A stretch of DNA of 64,000 bases from an uncultured Collinsella sp. (lineage in GTDB: Bacteria; Actinomycetota; Coriobacteriia; Coriobacteriales; Coriobacteriaceae), in NCBI GenBank assembly GCA_934621295.1, contig CAKTVB010000006.1, positions 35,765 to 99,764 on the forward strand, in the 5' to 3' direction. Position 1 is the stretch's first letter. Each line of letters opens with the position of its first letter. The notes below the pieces were generated by a model, which was not told the origin of the DNA, made no database searches, and saw only the letters and a program-made list of their open reading frames with translations. Positions 1-9,088 of this stretch are shown here, in pieces. A program made the translations under genes and the position numbers.

Positions 1-1033
1 TCGTGAACGAAACCTCTACCTGTGTGTTCGAGATGCTAAAGACGGTGCCGTCGGCAGCGATTGGCGAAGCGGGCACCGAGAGCACATAGTTGCCCTGGCG
101 CAGGTTAATGCCGCGTCCGTCGGATGTGGCGTACTGGACCTCATCGACCTTCTCGCCTCGGGAGTCGGTGCCCTCAACATGCACCGGCAGGCGCGAAGCC
201 CCGGCCGAGGTATCCCAGCCGTTCCCGCTCACCTTGATAACAACCACGTGCTCCGCCTTGGCGATAGCCTCGTCCTTCTCCCGTTGCGCCTGCTCGGCAG
301 CTTCTTGCTGCTGATGCTGATAATTGATGAACGCCCAGGTACCGCCACCAACCACGGCGATTGCGACAATAACGCCCGCCACGATAGCGGCGATTTTACG
401 AGGGTCCTTCTTCTTGGGCGCATTCGCACCGGCACGCGCCTTATCGGCAAGGGACTCGGGCGAAACTGGGCCGCCGCCCTCGCCCGAAGCGGAAACAGGC
501 TTGGGCATCAATGCGGTTTTATCAACGGGAGCAGAACTCGACACGCCAAAGTCCGTCGTCACCGTGTTGAGCGACTCATGGGCAGCGGCAACGTCGGCAC
601 GATACTGCTCGGCATCCACATCGGGCTGCTCGAACGTAAGGGCACGCGTCTCGGCTCCCGCATCCGGCAAGGGAATCTGCACCTCGGGCTTAACCTTTGA
701 GCCGCAGTTCGTACAAAACTCGGCACCATCCTCCAGCGGCGCCCTACAATTGCGACAGACCGGATCGGACACCGGCTCGGGCTCGGGCTCGATCGCAGCG
801 GTGAGATCAGGCTCACCTTCAACAACAGGCGCTGCAACACCGGCCGCCTCGAGGCGCGCCCCGCACATGGTGCAAAACTCGGCATCGGCGGGAATGTCGT
901 TGCCGCAATGCGGGCATACACGGGCGGCAGAACCCCCGGTCAACGGTGCGGCAGGCGCCTCGACCTTCGCCCCGCACGCAGTGCAAAACATCGAGTCGTC
1001 AGCGATTTCGTTATGGCAATGGGAACAGATCAT
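1..1033 (-). CDS. Zinc-ribbon, single-pass membrane protein (3' end outside window)
   Basis: The reading frame opens at an ATG at 1031-1033 and continues without a stop to the left edge, so the C-terminus is missing. The N-terminus holds three consecutive four-cysteine zinc ribbons (Cys 3/6/17/20, 40/43/54/57 and 93/96/107/110), each of the C-x2-C-x10-C-x2-C kind. A Pro/Glu-rich linker follows, then a basic stretch and one hydrophobic segment at about residues 211-233, and finally an extracytoplasmic part with the start of a beta-rich domain. The zinc ribbons would lie in the cytoplasm. Proteins of this architecture are common in Actinobacteria and lack a defined function. Another zinc-ribbon membrane protein lies at 17157-17816. 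Family-level assignment is secure; the role is unknown. Confidence 0.8.
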   Translation of the reverse strand, partial: MICSHCHNEIADDSMFCTACGAKVEAPAAPLTGGSAARVCPHCGNDIPADAEFCTMCGARLEAAGVAAPVVEGEPDLTAAIEPEPEPVSDPVCRNCRAPLEDGAEFCTNCGSKVKPEVQIPLPDAGAETRALTFEQPDVDAEQYRADVAAAHESLNTVTTDFGVSSSAPVDKTALMPKPVSASGEGGGPVSPESLADKARAGANAPKKKDPRKIAAIVAGVIVAIAVVGGGTWAFINYQHQQQEAAEQAQREKDEAIAKAEHVVVIKVSGNGWDTSAGASRLPVHVEGTDSRGEKVDEVQYATSDGRGINLRQGNYVLSVPASPIAADGTVFSISNTQVEVSFT

Positions 1034-1105
1034 GGATGCACCCCAACCTCGGCTTGTTCACATAGCCAAAGTATAAGCCTCAAAACAGGGTGCACATGCC
1101 GCCGT

Positions 1106-1942
1106 CTACAGGGCAACGGGAATCTGAATGCAGCAGAAGTCCTCTTGATGCTCTTCGTTATACGACGTCGCATCCATATAGCAAAAGTCGTAAGCGTTGC
1201 CCAACGCCGTAAGATTGTGCTCGTCCAGATACGATACCGCCTCGCGAATGCCTGCAGGATTGTATGGCATGCCCCATCGGCTAATGCACAGGTAGATACC
1301 CCCGGGTAAGCGCTGTGCTTGGCTGAGCTTCTCGGGTTCCACGCCCTCGGGAACCACGGCAAACGGACCTGCGCCCAAAATAGGGTTGTCGGAATGGAAG
1401 TACGAACGCTGCAGCATGGTGCCCCACCCGCGCATCGGCCTGGCGCCGGTCGTCTCGCGCAGGCGCTTTACCGCGCGCATGAGCGTAGGATGCAGCACCG
1501 AACGATCGATGGTGACATCGCCGGGGAAGGGCTCCACGATCACATAGCGATCGGGAAATGCCTTAAGCGTGGGCACGCCCTGGCGAGCCTTCCAATACGA
1601 AACATCGTTATAGAAGCTCAAACGCTCCTGCACGCTATTCCGCTCTTTTTCAAGCGCGACAATCTGCCCATCAAGCTCAGAGACACGCTCACGTAGCTTG
1701 TTGGCCATCTCTGCCACATCATACGAGCTGGTAAGCCGCATAATCTCATCGAGATCAACACCAAGATCGCGAAGCATACAAATCAGGCGCATGAGAGGAA
1801 TCTGCGTGGGCGAGTAAAAACGATAACCCTTCTCGTTCACCTCAGCAGGGCCAAACAGGCCAATCTTGTCGTAATAGATCAAGGTCTGGCGCGAAACGCC
1901 AAAGATGCTCGCCATTTCGCTGATGGTATACATGCCATCCAC
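1106..1942 (-). CDS. MerR-family regulator with GyrI-like effector domain (copy 1)
   Basis: The N-terminal MerR winged helix is clear: the first residues read ISEMASIFGVSRQTLIYYDK, then the GYRFYSPTQI wing, followed by a coiled coil of about 40 residues. The C-terminal half (about 130-278) resembles the GyrI-like small-molecule-binding domain of BmrR-type activators and ends in EDFCCIQIPV. A GTG at 1940-1942 is preferred because GGGAGGG lies six bases upstream; the ATG at 1931-1933 is the alternative and would have no well-spaced ribosome site. It lies downstream of ubiX on the same strand. It is clearly paralogous to the regulator at 6295-7152 (shared HTH, shared DFCCIQ ending). I infer that it controls the neighbouring LpdC-type decarboxylase genes in response to an aromatic ligand; the ligand is unknown. 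Confidence 0.85.
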   Translation of the reverse strand: MDGMYTISEMASIFGVSRQTLIYYDKIGLFGPAEVNEKGYRFYSPTQIPLMRLICMLRDLGVDLDEIMRLTSSYDVAEMANKLRERVSELDGQIVALEKERNSVQERLSFYNDVSYWKARQGVPTLKAFPDRYVIVEPFPGDVTIDRSVLHPTLMRAVKRLRETTGARPMRGWGTMLQRSYFHSDNPILGAGPFAVVPEGVEPEKLSQAQRLPGGIYLCISRWGMPYNPAGIREAVSYLDEHNLTALGNAYDFCYMDATSYNEEHQEDFCCIQIPVAL

Positions 1943-2059
1943 GCAGGGCCCTCCCAACAAAGCAATCAAAAACCGACTCTATAAGAAGTGCTTAACGAAC
2001 AAATCGCATCTCTATAATAACCCCCTCGTCCACCATGCACGAGTGATGATGTCGCGACG

Positions 2060-2626
2060 TTACTCCCAGCGCTTATAGCCCGAGCACTCGATACCAAACG
2101 CGGCGAGTGCCTTACACGCCATATGGTGAACCATATCCTGAAGCGTCGACGGGCCGTTATAGAACGTAAGCATCGGAGGCATGATCATGACGCCGGGCAC
2201 GCGGCAGAGCTTTTCCATGTTGTCGATATGGATGGGAGAAAACGGCGTCTCGCGCGCCATAAGCACCAGGCGGCGCTGTTCCTTCATCTGAACATCGGCG
2301 GCACGAAGCAACAAATTGTCCGAATAACCGTAAGCAATGCCGGCAAGCGTCTTCATCGAACAAGGAGCGACAACCATGCCATCGATGGGAAATGTTCCGC
2401 TCGCAATGGATGCGCCGATGTTGCGATTGTCGTAGACCACATCGGCATAGGACGCAAACTCATCGAAATCCATCCCCAGCTCCTGCTTTGCCGTGATCTC
2501 GGCGCCGCGGGACATGACCAGATGGCTTTCGGCCCCTGCCTCGCGCAAACATTTAAGGCACTCAAGGCCCAGCAGCGAGCCCGATGCACCGGATACGCCA
2601 ACGACGACACGCTTCTTGGAATCCAT
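2060..2626 (-). CDS. ubiX: Flavin prenyltransferase, UbiX/LpdB/BsdB type
   Basis: The 188-residue protein (family length about 190) carries the UbiX signatures: the glycine-rich VGVSGASGS loop at 9-17, PCSMKTLAGIA at 88-98, the following DNLLLRAADV segment, and RETPFS at 125-130. Known family chemistry: transfer of a dimethylallyl group from dimethylallyl (mono)phosphate to reduced FMN, giving prenylated FMN, the cofactor of UbiD decarboxylases. It is the only ubiX in the window and so may serve all four UbiD-family enzymes here. The ATG at 2626 is chosen because AAGGAG lies seven bases upstream; a longer frame to 2647 has no such site. A hairpin at 2761-2794 separates it from the upstream lpdC-like gene, so it may have its own transcript as well as read-through. 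Confidence 0.93.
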   Translation of the reverse strand: MDSKKRVVVGVSGASGSLLGLECLKCLREAGAESHLVMSRGAEITAKQELGMDFDEFASYADVVYDNRNIGASIASGTFPIDGMVVAPCSMKTLAGIAYGYSDNLLLRAADVQMKEQRRLVLMARETPFSPIHIDNMEKLCRVPGVMIMPPMLTFYNGPSTLQDMVHHMACKALAAFGIECSGYKRWE

Positions 2627-2760
2627 GGTGGTCTCCTTGTTAAACATAGCTTATGACCAGCAATTTCTGTGAACTGCGGCGCAGGTTCTCACATCAATCG
2701 TATCGCGAGAGCATGCGTTGCAACCCACCCTTTTAGGACAGACGAATGTCCAAAATGGAA

Positions 2761-2794
2761 AACGGGTCGGAGGCTTAATAGCCCCCGGCCCGTT
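2761..2794 (-). terminator. Probable intrinsic terminator after lpdC-like gene 1
   Basis: Near-perfect 14-base arms (AACGGGTCGGAGGC against GCCCCCGGCCCGTT, two G-U-type mismatches) flank a six-base TTAATA loop. On the minus strand the stem is followed by TTTT and TTTT separated by a few bases, so the U-tract is weak. It lies about 150 bases after the stop at 2946 and before ubiX. The rest of the 2627-2945 gap shows no gene. Confidence 0.5.
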
Positions 2795-2945
2795 CAAGCG
2801 ACGAACTGTGGCGCGGCCCAAACGGACCAGTCGTCGCATTCCAAACCATGGACGCACGAAAGAGGGAGACGCGTCCATGCAAGGCGATGCCCATCAGTGC
2901 GCAAGGCAGGAAAGCAAGCGAGCATCATCCCAAAGGAGGGCGAGA

Positions 2946-4424
2946 TTAGGCTTCGAGCTCGGCAGCCCACTTCTCCTTGTCGATCTCCATGAACTGGGAA
3001 CGAACGAAGCGGTCCTTGAGAGCAAACGGCACGGTGGCGTCATAGATGACCTTGCACGCGATGCCGTGCTCGCGGATGGAACCGGAGACAGCGTTGTCGT
3101 TGGACGGATCGAGCACGTGGCAGTGGCAACCGGGGATCGTGATGATATCGGTGTCGGCCTGGAAGCGGGTGGTCATGGCCCACATGACGTCGCTCATATC
3201 AAAGATGTCGACATCCTCGTCAACCAGGATGCACTCCTTGAGCTCACCAAACGCGGAGAAGGCGAGCATGGCGGCGTTGCGCTGACGGCCCTCGTCGGAG
3301 GCTGCAGACTTCCTGAACTGCAGGATGGCGCAGAACTTGCCGCCGCCGCAGGGGGCAGCGTGAACGTTGAGCAGACGGCCCGGCATAGCCTTGTTGACCA
3401 TGTTGAAGATGGAAGCCTCGGTAGGGATGCCTGCCATGGAAACATGCTCGTGCGAAGGGCCGATGCAGGACTCCATGATGGGGTTCTTGCGGGTGGTCAC
3501 AGCCGTGACGTTGATGACCGGGCAGACCTTGGCGCCACCGGTGTAGCCGGGGAACTCGGGCATAGCAAAGCCGTAGCCGGCGGTGTCCTCGTTGACCATC
3601 TCGGTTGCGGAGAGGTAGCCCTCGATGACGTACTCGGCGTTAGCGATGCACTTCTGGTCGATGGTGAGGCAGTTAGCGAGCTCGACCGGCTTGTTGCGCA
3701 CGGCGCCGGCGATCTGCAGCTCGTTGAAGCCGAGCGGCGTGGTGGGAGCCTCGAAGCCGCAGCCCATGTACACGGCCGGGTCGAGACCGATCTGGATGGA
3801 GATCGGCATGTCCTCGCCGCGCTCCTTGTACATGTCGAAGAAGTGACCGAGGTGACGCGAGCCCGGGGTGATGAACATCGTGAGCTTGGTCTTGTCGACG
3901 ATAGCGAAACGGTGGATGGTGACGTCGGACATGGTGTTGTCCGGGTCGTTGCCCATAGCGAGGCCCATGGTGATGTAGGGGCCGCCGTCAACAGGGGTAT
4001 TGGTGGGAGCAGGGATCAGTTTGTGGAGATCGAAATCGGGATCGTCAGCCTTGTAGACGACTTCCTGGCAGTCGATGTGCTTGCCGTCTTCGATCATCTC
4101 GGGCGCGACGAGGTTGTCGAACATCTTGCCCATCTCGAGGCCAAGGTGCTCCTCCTCGAGGCCCAGCATGGCAGCGACGCGCTTACGGCTGGCGAGCAGA
4201 CCGATGGCGACCTTCGCGTCGGGATGACCCTTGACGTTGTTGAAGACCATTGCGGGGCCTTCCTTGGTCGGACGCATAACGGTGCCGCCGGAGCCCACGT
4301 GACGATAGACGCCGGAAACCTCGGCCTTGGGATCGACCTCGGTGTCGGTCTCCAGATACTGACCAGGCATGGTCTTCAGGAATTCGAGAGCGGAACGGAG
4401 GTCATGAATCTCGTTGTTTGCCAT
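2946..4424 (-). CDS. lpdC: LpdC-type UbiD-family decarboxylase (gallate decarboxylase-like), copy 1
   Basis: The 492-residue protein has the UbiD fold signatures and matches the Lactiplantibacillus plantarum gallate decarboxylase LpdC more closely than generic UbiD. Shared features are the N-terminal SGVYRHVG and RPTKEGPAMVFNNVKG, the cofactor-binding DVTIHR with Arg172, APTTPLGFNEL, MPEFPGYTGG with the catalytic-type Glu290, and GPSHEHVSMAGIPTEAS. Enzymes of this family decarboxylate hydroxybenzoates without oxidation, using prenylated FMN with metal and K+. As in LpdC, the first Glu of the usual E-x4-E pair is absent (Gly285). ATG 4424 is preceded by AGGAGAC. It lies downstream of the anion symporter and upstream of ubiX, a likely uptake-plus-decarboxylation unit. 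It is a paralogue of the gene at 7588. The true substrate (gallate, protocatechuate, another acid) cannot be read from sequence. Confidence 0.88.
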   Translation of the reverse strand: MANNEIHDLRSALEFLKTMPGQYLETDTEVDPKAEVSGVYRHVGSGGTVMRPTKEGPAMVFNNVKGHPDAKVAIGLLASRKRVAAMLGLEEEHLGLEMGKMFDNLVAPEMIEDGKHIDCQEVVYKADDPDFDLHKLIPAPTNTPVDGGPYITMGLAMGNDPDNTMSDVTIHRFAIVDKTKLTMFITPGSRHLGHFFDMYKERGEDMPISIQIGLDPAVYMGCGFEAPTTPLGFNELQIAGAVRNKPVELANCLTIDQKCIANAEYVIEGYLSATEMVNEDTAGYGFAMPEFPGYTGGAKVCPVINVTAVTTRKNPIMESCIGPSHEHVSMAGIPTEASIFNMVNKAMPGRLLNVHAAPCGGGKFCAILQFRKSAASDEGRQRNAAMLAFSAFGELKECILVDEDVDIFDMSDVMWAMTTRFQADTDIITIPGCHCHVLDPSNDNAVSGSIREHGIACKVIYDATVPFALKDRFVRSQFMEIDKEKWAAELEA

Positions 4425-4640
4425 TGTTGTCTCCTTTTTCTCCTCATCTGAGAAACTGCAAACGGTTTTGAGACGGTCCCTTGCGGGCTCTTCGCGAGCG
4501 CCCGGCCACATCGGCCTATCAGGCATTCGGTGGCCGCGGGCGCAGGGCGCGACGCGAAGAGTGCTCAGGAAGGTCTTAAGTCGTGTCGTGCGAGCGATAC
4601 TTGCGCGAGCTGTCGGGCGGCAAGCGCGCTCGGATTCGAC

Positions 4641-6092
4641 TTACATCAGGCCCAGCGTGCTGAACCAGAAGGCCTCGACAAGAACCACCAGGAAGGTGAC
4701 CACGGTCAGGGGGATACCCATCTTCATGGCTTCCTTGGAGGTGTAGCCACCGGCGTCCTTGCCCTCGCCGACCAGGATGGCCAGGTTATGGAAGGGCAAG
4801 ATGTAGTGGAGGTTGATAGCGGTGAAGACGATCAGTGCAACGGCGATGGGCGAAACGCTGGTTCCCTGGACAAAGGTGAGGAACGCAGGGACGCAGATGC
4901 CCAGACCGGCCATGACGGAGCCCATGAACATGTGGATGACCATGGTCAGGGCGCAGACCAGCAGCGCGAAGAGATAGGGGTTCGTAGGAACGGTGCTGGG
5001 AAGCACGACGTCGGCGATCCAGGCGTTCATGCCGGTGGCGCCACCGACGGAGCCGATTGCCATAGCGGCGGTCAGGAACATGAGGGTCTTGATGTCAACG
5101 GAACCCCAAGATGCGGGAGTCAGGACCTCGCCGATAACGGGCATGGCCATGAGAACGCCGATGACCAGGGTGACCCAAGCCAGGTAGTCGCCAGAAACGG
5201 TAAGCCACAGGGCGATGGCGATAACGAGCCACACGATGGTGCGAATCTCCTTCTCGGAAAGCTTGCCGAGAGCGGCCTGCTTGGCGAGAACATCCTCGCG
5301 GTCGTATACGAGCTCCTTGGAAGGCTTGAAGAGAGCAAGAGCGAGAACGATGGTGCACAGGGTTGCGACAACCATGGGGACGCTCATGTAGATGAACCAG
5401 TCAACGAAGCCGATAGCGGCACCGCCGTTGGCGCCATAGGAAGCGACGAGCGGGTTGAGGGTGGAGTCACCGGTCATGAAGAACATGGAGCAAGGCACGG
5501 CGGCGGCGAAGATCAGGAAGCCGAGCTTACCGCGGTCTTCCTCACCGTAGCCAGCGGACTCGGCGATAACCGAGACGACGGCCAGGATCAGGAACGCACG
5601 GGGGAAGGGATGCGGGATGAGCAGCGCGAGAACGAACGTCAGGGCGAAGATCGAGAGGATCAGCGACTTGGCGCTCTTCACGAACTTGAGCATGAATGCA
5701 TAAGCGATGCGCTGGCCGAGGCCGGAGTCCTTCACCGCACCAGCGATGAGGTAAGCACCGACAACGATCCACATGGTGCCCTTGGTCCAGGCGCCAAATG
5801 CGACGGAGACGGTAGCGGCCATGCTCGGCACGCCATCGGCGTCGGGGACGACCTGCATGAGCACCAGCAGGGCGCAGTAGAGGATGCCCGTGTAACCAGG
5901 CTGTGCGACACCGCACGCCCACATCACGACGGCACCGAGCGAGAGAGCCAGGCAGTTCTTGCCACCCTCAGAGAGAGTAACGGAACCGAGGCTGTCCAGG
6001 GGAAGAACAAACTTAATCAGCAGAAAGACGACGATCGCCAGGAAGAAACCAATGTAGCGCTTCGTCAGAAACTTATTCTTTGCAGCTGCCAT
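4641..6092 (-). CDS. DASS/SLC13-type anion:Na+ symporter
   Basis: This is a 483-residue polytopic membrane protein with about 11-12 hydrophobic segments, the family's usual length. The segments around GDSTLNPLVASYG and LHYILPFHN correspond to the paired substrate and sodium-binding hairpins of divalent-anion/Na+ symporters, and the arrangement of scaffold helices also fits. Family members import dicarboxylates, sulfate or related anions. The ATG at 6092 is preceded by AAGGAGG with eight bases of spacing. It is the first gene of a probable symporter-lpdC unit on the minus strand, with 216 bases before the decarboxylase. Context suggests uptake of the aromatic carboxylate that the decarboxylase uses, or exchange with another anion; the substrate is inferred from neighbours only. 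Confidence 0.85.
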   Translation of the reverse strand: MAAAKNKFLTKRYIGFFLAIVVFLLIKFVLPLDSLGSVTLSEGGKNCLALSLGAVVMWACGVAQPGYTGILYCALLVLMQVVPDADGVPSMAATVSVAFGAWTKGTMWIVVGAYLIAGAVKDSGLGQRIAYAFMLKFVKSAKSLILSIFALTFVLALLIPHPFPRAFLILAVVSVIAESAGYGEEDRGKLGFLIFAAAVPCSMFFMTGDSTLNPLVASYGANGGAAIGFVDWFIYMSVPMVVATLCTIVLALALFKPSKELVYDREDVLAKQAALGKLSEKEIRTIVWLVIAIALWLTVSGDYLAWVTLVIGVLMAMPVIGEVLTPASWGSVDIKTLMFLTAAMAIGSVGGATGMNAWIADVVLPSTVPTNPYLFALLVCALTMVIHMFMGSVMAGLGICVPAFLTFVQGTSVSPIAVALIVFTAINLHYILPFHNLAILVGEGKDAGGYTSKEAMKMGIPLTVVTFLVVLVEAFWFSTLGLM

Positions 6093-6294
6093 TTCTTCAC
6101 CCTCCTTCCTTTGTCATGCGCCCCCTACCTGATAGGAGCGCTTGTACACGACGATTGAAACGTTGCGCTGTGTAGTTGGAATACAGTCAAGATAATTGAT
6201 GAACTCGGTGCGCTGAACGGTTTTCAGCAACCGATGAGCGGTTTAGCGTGGTGCAGCGCGCACGTTTCCCTTTACACGCCACGCGGATTTCGCT

Positions 6295-7152
6295 CTAGAA
6301 CTTGACCATGACTTGAATGCAACAAAAGTCCTGTTGATGGATATCGTTATAGGACGTGGTATCGAGCAGGCAGAAGTCGAAGGCATTGCCCAGAGGCTCG
6401 AAATTATGGTCGTTGAGCCACTTCATGAGCCGCTCGGCCGCATAGCCCTGGTACGGCATGCCCCAGTAGCTCATGCACGCATAGAGGCCCTTAGGCAGCA
6501 TCACCACGTCGGATAACTTTGAAGAATCCACGCCCGCAGGCACAACGGTAAACGTCGCTGCCGGGCGGTACACGAGCTGGCCTTCATCGCCAAGTTCGCC
6601 CTTTACCTCGGTGAGCATGGTGCCAAAGCCGTCTACCGGCACGCCGTCCTCCACCGCGCGAAGCTTTTTCATGCTGCGCATGAGCGTGGGATGCAGCACC
6701 TCGCGGGTCACATCGGGATGAGGAAACTCCTCTGCCACCACAAGGCGCTCGTCGTATTGCTTGAGAATGGGAGTATCGGTCACATCGCGCCAGCGCTCGA
6801 CCGACTTGTAGTACTTAATGCGCTGGTCGATAAGCTCGCGCTGCGTATCAAGCTGGCCGATGCGACGGCCTATCTCCGCTTTGCGCGCCACAAGGTAGTC
6901 GATCAAGGCGGGAATATTGCGCGAATCGATAATGTCCGCGATTTCCTTGAGCTCGATGCCTAAGTCTTTAAGCAGACAGATAAGGCGCAGCGTAGGAATC
7001 TGCGTTGGAAGATAGAAACGATAGCCATCATCGTTGACCATCGCGGGGCAGAACAGCCCGATCTTGTCGTAATAGATTAAGGTTTGGCGAGTAAGGCCAA
7101 ACAAGGAGGCCATCTCACCGATTGAATACCAATGTGACTCAGCTCGAGCCAT
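6295..7152 (-). CDS. MerR-family regulator with GyrI-like effector domain (copy 2)
   Basis: The N-terminal winged helix (IGEMASLFGLTRQTLIYYDK, then YRFYLPTQIPTLRLIC) is followed by a coiled coil and a GyrI/BmrR-like effector domain ending in DFCCIQVMVKF. It is a clear paralogue of the regulator at 1106-1942. Several ATG codons cluster at 7152, 7158 and 7161; 7152 is chosen because GGGA lies nine bases upstream, but the start is uncertain by a few residues. The frame stays open to 7341, but that extension has no similarity to the paralogue. The gene sits between lpdC-like copy 2 and the symporter operon, so it may regulate either or both. The ligand is unknown. Confidence 0.84.
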   Translation of the reverse strand: MARAESHWYSIGEMASLFGLTRQTLIYYDKIGLFCPAMVNDDGYRFYLPTQIPTLRLICLLKDLGIELKEIADIIDSRNIPALIDYLVARKAEIGRRIGQLDTQRELIDQRIKYYKSVERWRDVTDTPILKQYDERLVVAEEFPHPDVTREVLHPTLMRSMKKLRAVEDGVPVDGFGTMLTEVKGELGDEGQLVYRPAATFTVVPAGVDSSKLSDVVMLPKGLYACMSYWGMPYQGYAAERLMKWLNDHNFEPLGNAFDFCLLDTTSYNDIHQQDFCCIQVMVKF

Positions 7153-7517
7153 GCTCATCATTCCCATCGAGATAGAATCGATGGCGCCCAGCGCGCGACG
7201 CGCGGACGCTCTGCCTGCGCTGGGCGTTTGCACGAGCTTCAGGCACGCTCGATTGCTAACCAGCGATGGGTTGTATTTTTGTATACGAGTCAGTATAGGG
7301 CGAATGGCGATGCGCGGGCGCATGCTCTCGATGAGCGGCATGCTCCTCTCAGGCAGCGGCCTGTAAAGCAGCTATACACCCTTCCATATGCATAAGAACC
7401 CGCATCCGGCCACCAAAAAGTGACCGTCTGCAGGTTCTCAGATGAGGGCTGGCACAGGAGGTTCATTTGACAGCTCGAACCAAAGGAAAGCGCCAGCGCG
7501 AAAAAGCATACATGAGC

Positions 7518-7552
7518 GGGTGCGCCCGCACAATCTGGAAGCAGGCGCACCC
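7518..7552 (-). terminator. Hairpin after lpdC-like gene 2, possible terminator
   Basis: Nine-base arms GGGTGCGCC and GGCGCACCC with a 17-base loop lie just after the stop of the decarboxylase at 7588. On the minus strand a run of five T follows about 12 bases beyond the stem, so termination is plausible but imperfect. The remaining 7153-7587 region holds the upstream region of the MerR gene and no other visible gene. Confidence 0.45.
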
Positions 7553-7587
7553 GGCAAGATCCTAGGCCTTGAGACTAGAAAAGGGGA

Positions 7588-9066
7588 TTAGTCCTCGAAG
7601 CCCGGGACCCAATGAGAGGCGTCGACATCCATGAACTTGGAGCGCTGGAAGCGATGCTTCTGGTCGTAGGGCACCGTACAGTCGAAGATCGTCTTGCAGG
7701 CGATGCCGTGATCGCGAATGGAGGGGTCGCACGTAGGATCGTTCGACGGATCCAGCGGATGGCAGCGAACGCCCGGGATGGTGATGACGTCGTGATCGGC
7801 CTGGAAGCGGGTGTTCATAGCCCAGATGACATCCTTGATGTCGAACGGATCGACGTCCTCATCGACCAGCCACACGTGCTTGAGCTCGGGGAACGCGGTG
7901 AACGCGATGAGTGCGGCCTGGCGCTGACGGCCCTCGTCAGAAGGAATGAGCTTCTTGAACTGGATAACGGCCATGTACTTGCCACCGCCGGGGGTAGCAG
8001 CGTAGACGTTCTGCACACGGCCGGGCATAGCCTTGTCGACCATGGAGAGAATCGACGCCTCGGTGGGGATACCGGCCATGGAGACATGCTCCTCGGACGG
8101 GCCGATGACCGTCTGCATGATGGGGTTCTTGCGCGTGGTGACAGCCTTGACCTTGATGATGGGAAGTGCTGCCTGGGCGCCGCCGGTGTAGCCCGGGAAC
8201 TCGGGCATAGCCTTACCGGACTCGGAATGCTGGTCCTCGCGAACGCGAACGTCAGGCAAAAGCTCGCCCTCGATGACGTACTCGGCGTTGGCGATGCACT
8301 TCTCGGGGATGGTCAGGCAGTCGGCCATCTTGACGCCCTCACCGCGGATGGCGCCGGCGATGGTGAGCTCGTTGAAGCCGAGCGGAGTGGTGGGAGGCTC
8401 GAAGCAGGCTGCGATCTCGATGGCGGGGTCGACGCCGATGGAGATGGAAATGGGCAGCGGCTTGCCGGCCTTCTCTGCCTTCTCACGGAACACGGTGAGG
8501 TGACGAGCGCCGGGAACGAAGTACATCGAGATCTCGTCCTTGCTCTGCAGGCACAGACGGTGAATCGTCACGTCGCTCTCGCCCGTCTCGGGGTCGGAGG
8601 CGTAGCACATGCCCATGGTGATGTAGGGGCCGGCGTCCTCTTCGGTGTTGGTGGGAGCGGGGATGAGCTTGCGGATATCGAAATCGGGATCGTCTGCCTT
8701 GTAGACGACCTCCTGGCAAACGGCCTCGTCAGCCCCGACGTTCTGCACGGGGATGGGATTCTTGACAGCGTCGTTGAGCAGGAAGCCCAAGCGCCTGGGG
8801 TCGCAATCGAGCAGATGGCCGACGCGCGTACGGCTGGCGAGCATACCGATGGCAACGCGGGCGCCCGGATGGCCCTTCACGTTGTTGAAGATCATCGCCG
8901 GGCCCTCTTTGGTCGGACGCATAACGGTGCCGCCCGCACCGATATGACGATACACGCCAGAGAGCTGGGCGCGGGGCTCGACCTCGACATCGGTCGTGAC
9001 CAGCTGGCCAGGGATGGTCTCCAGAAGCTCGACAGCACTACGGAAATCAGTGACCTTATTTGCCAT
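7588..9066 (-). CDS. lpdC: LpdC-type UbiD-family decarboxylase (gallate decarboxylase-like), copy 2
   Basis: At 492 residues it has the same length as the paralogue at 2946, and the proteins share most family blocks: SGVYRHIGAGGTVMRPTKEG, SDVTIHR with Arg170, EPPTTPLGFNEL, KAMPEFPGYTGG with Glu289, and GPSEEHVSMAGIPTEAS. These blocks closely match L. plantarum LpdC. The conserved Arg and Glu are in place; the first Glu of the canonical E-x4-E is Gly284, as in LpdC. ATG 9066 has GGAGG five to six bases upstream. It appears monocistronic: upstream is a 266-base region with a small palindrome, downstream a hairpin at 7518-7552. Divergence from copy 1 around residues 90-115 and in the second half suggests a different substrate preference, which is inference. 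Confidence 0.88.
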   Translation of the reverse strand: MANKVTDFRSAVELLETIPGQLVTTDVEVEPRAQLSGVYRHIGAGGTVMRPTKEGPAMIFNNVKGHPGARVAIGMLASRTRVGHLLDCDPRRLGFLLNDAVKNPIPVQNVGADEAVCQEVVYKADDPDFDIRKLIPAPTNTEEDAGPYITMGMCYASDPETGESDVTIHRLCLQSKDEISMYFVPGARHLTVFREKAEKAGKPLPISISIGVDPAIEIAACFEPPTTPLGFNELTIAGAIRGEGVKMADCLTIPEKCIANAEYVIEGELLPDVRVREDQHSESGKAMPEFPGYTGGAQAALPIIKVKAVTTRKNPIMQTVIGPSEEHVSMAGIPTEASILSMVDKAMPGRVQNVYAATPGGGKYMAVIQFKKLIPSDEGRQRQAALIAFTAFPELKHVWLVDEDVDPFDIKDVIWAMNTRFQADHDVITIPGVRCHPLDPSNDPTCDPSIRDHGIACKTIFDCTVPYDQKHRFQRSKFMDVDASHWVPGFED

Positions 9067-9088
9067 GTTTACCTCCAATGCAAAAGGT

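Noticed and set aside
2718..6158. Plus-strand frames of 577 and 542 codons opposite lpdC and the symporter
   Set aside because: These are reverse-complement shadows of well-supported genes, rich in Gly, Asp and His.
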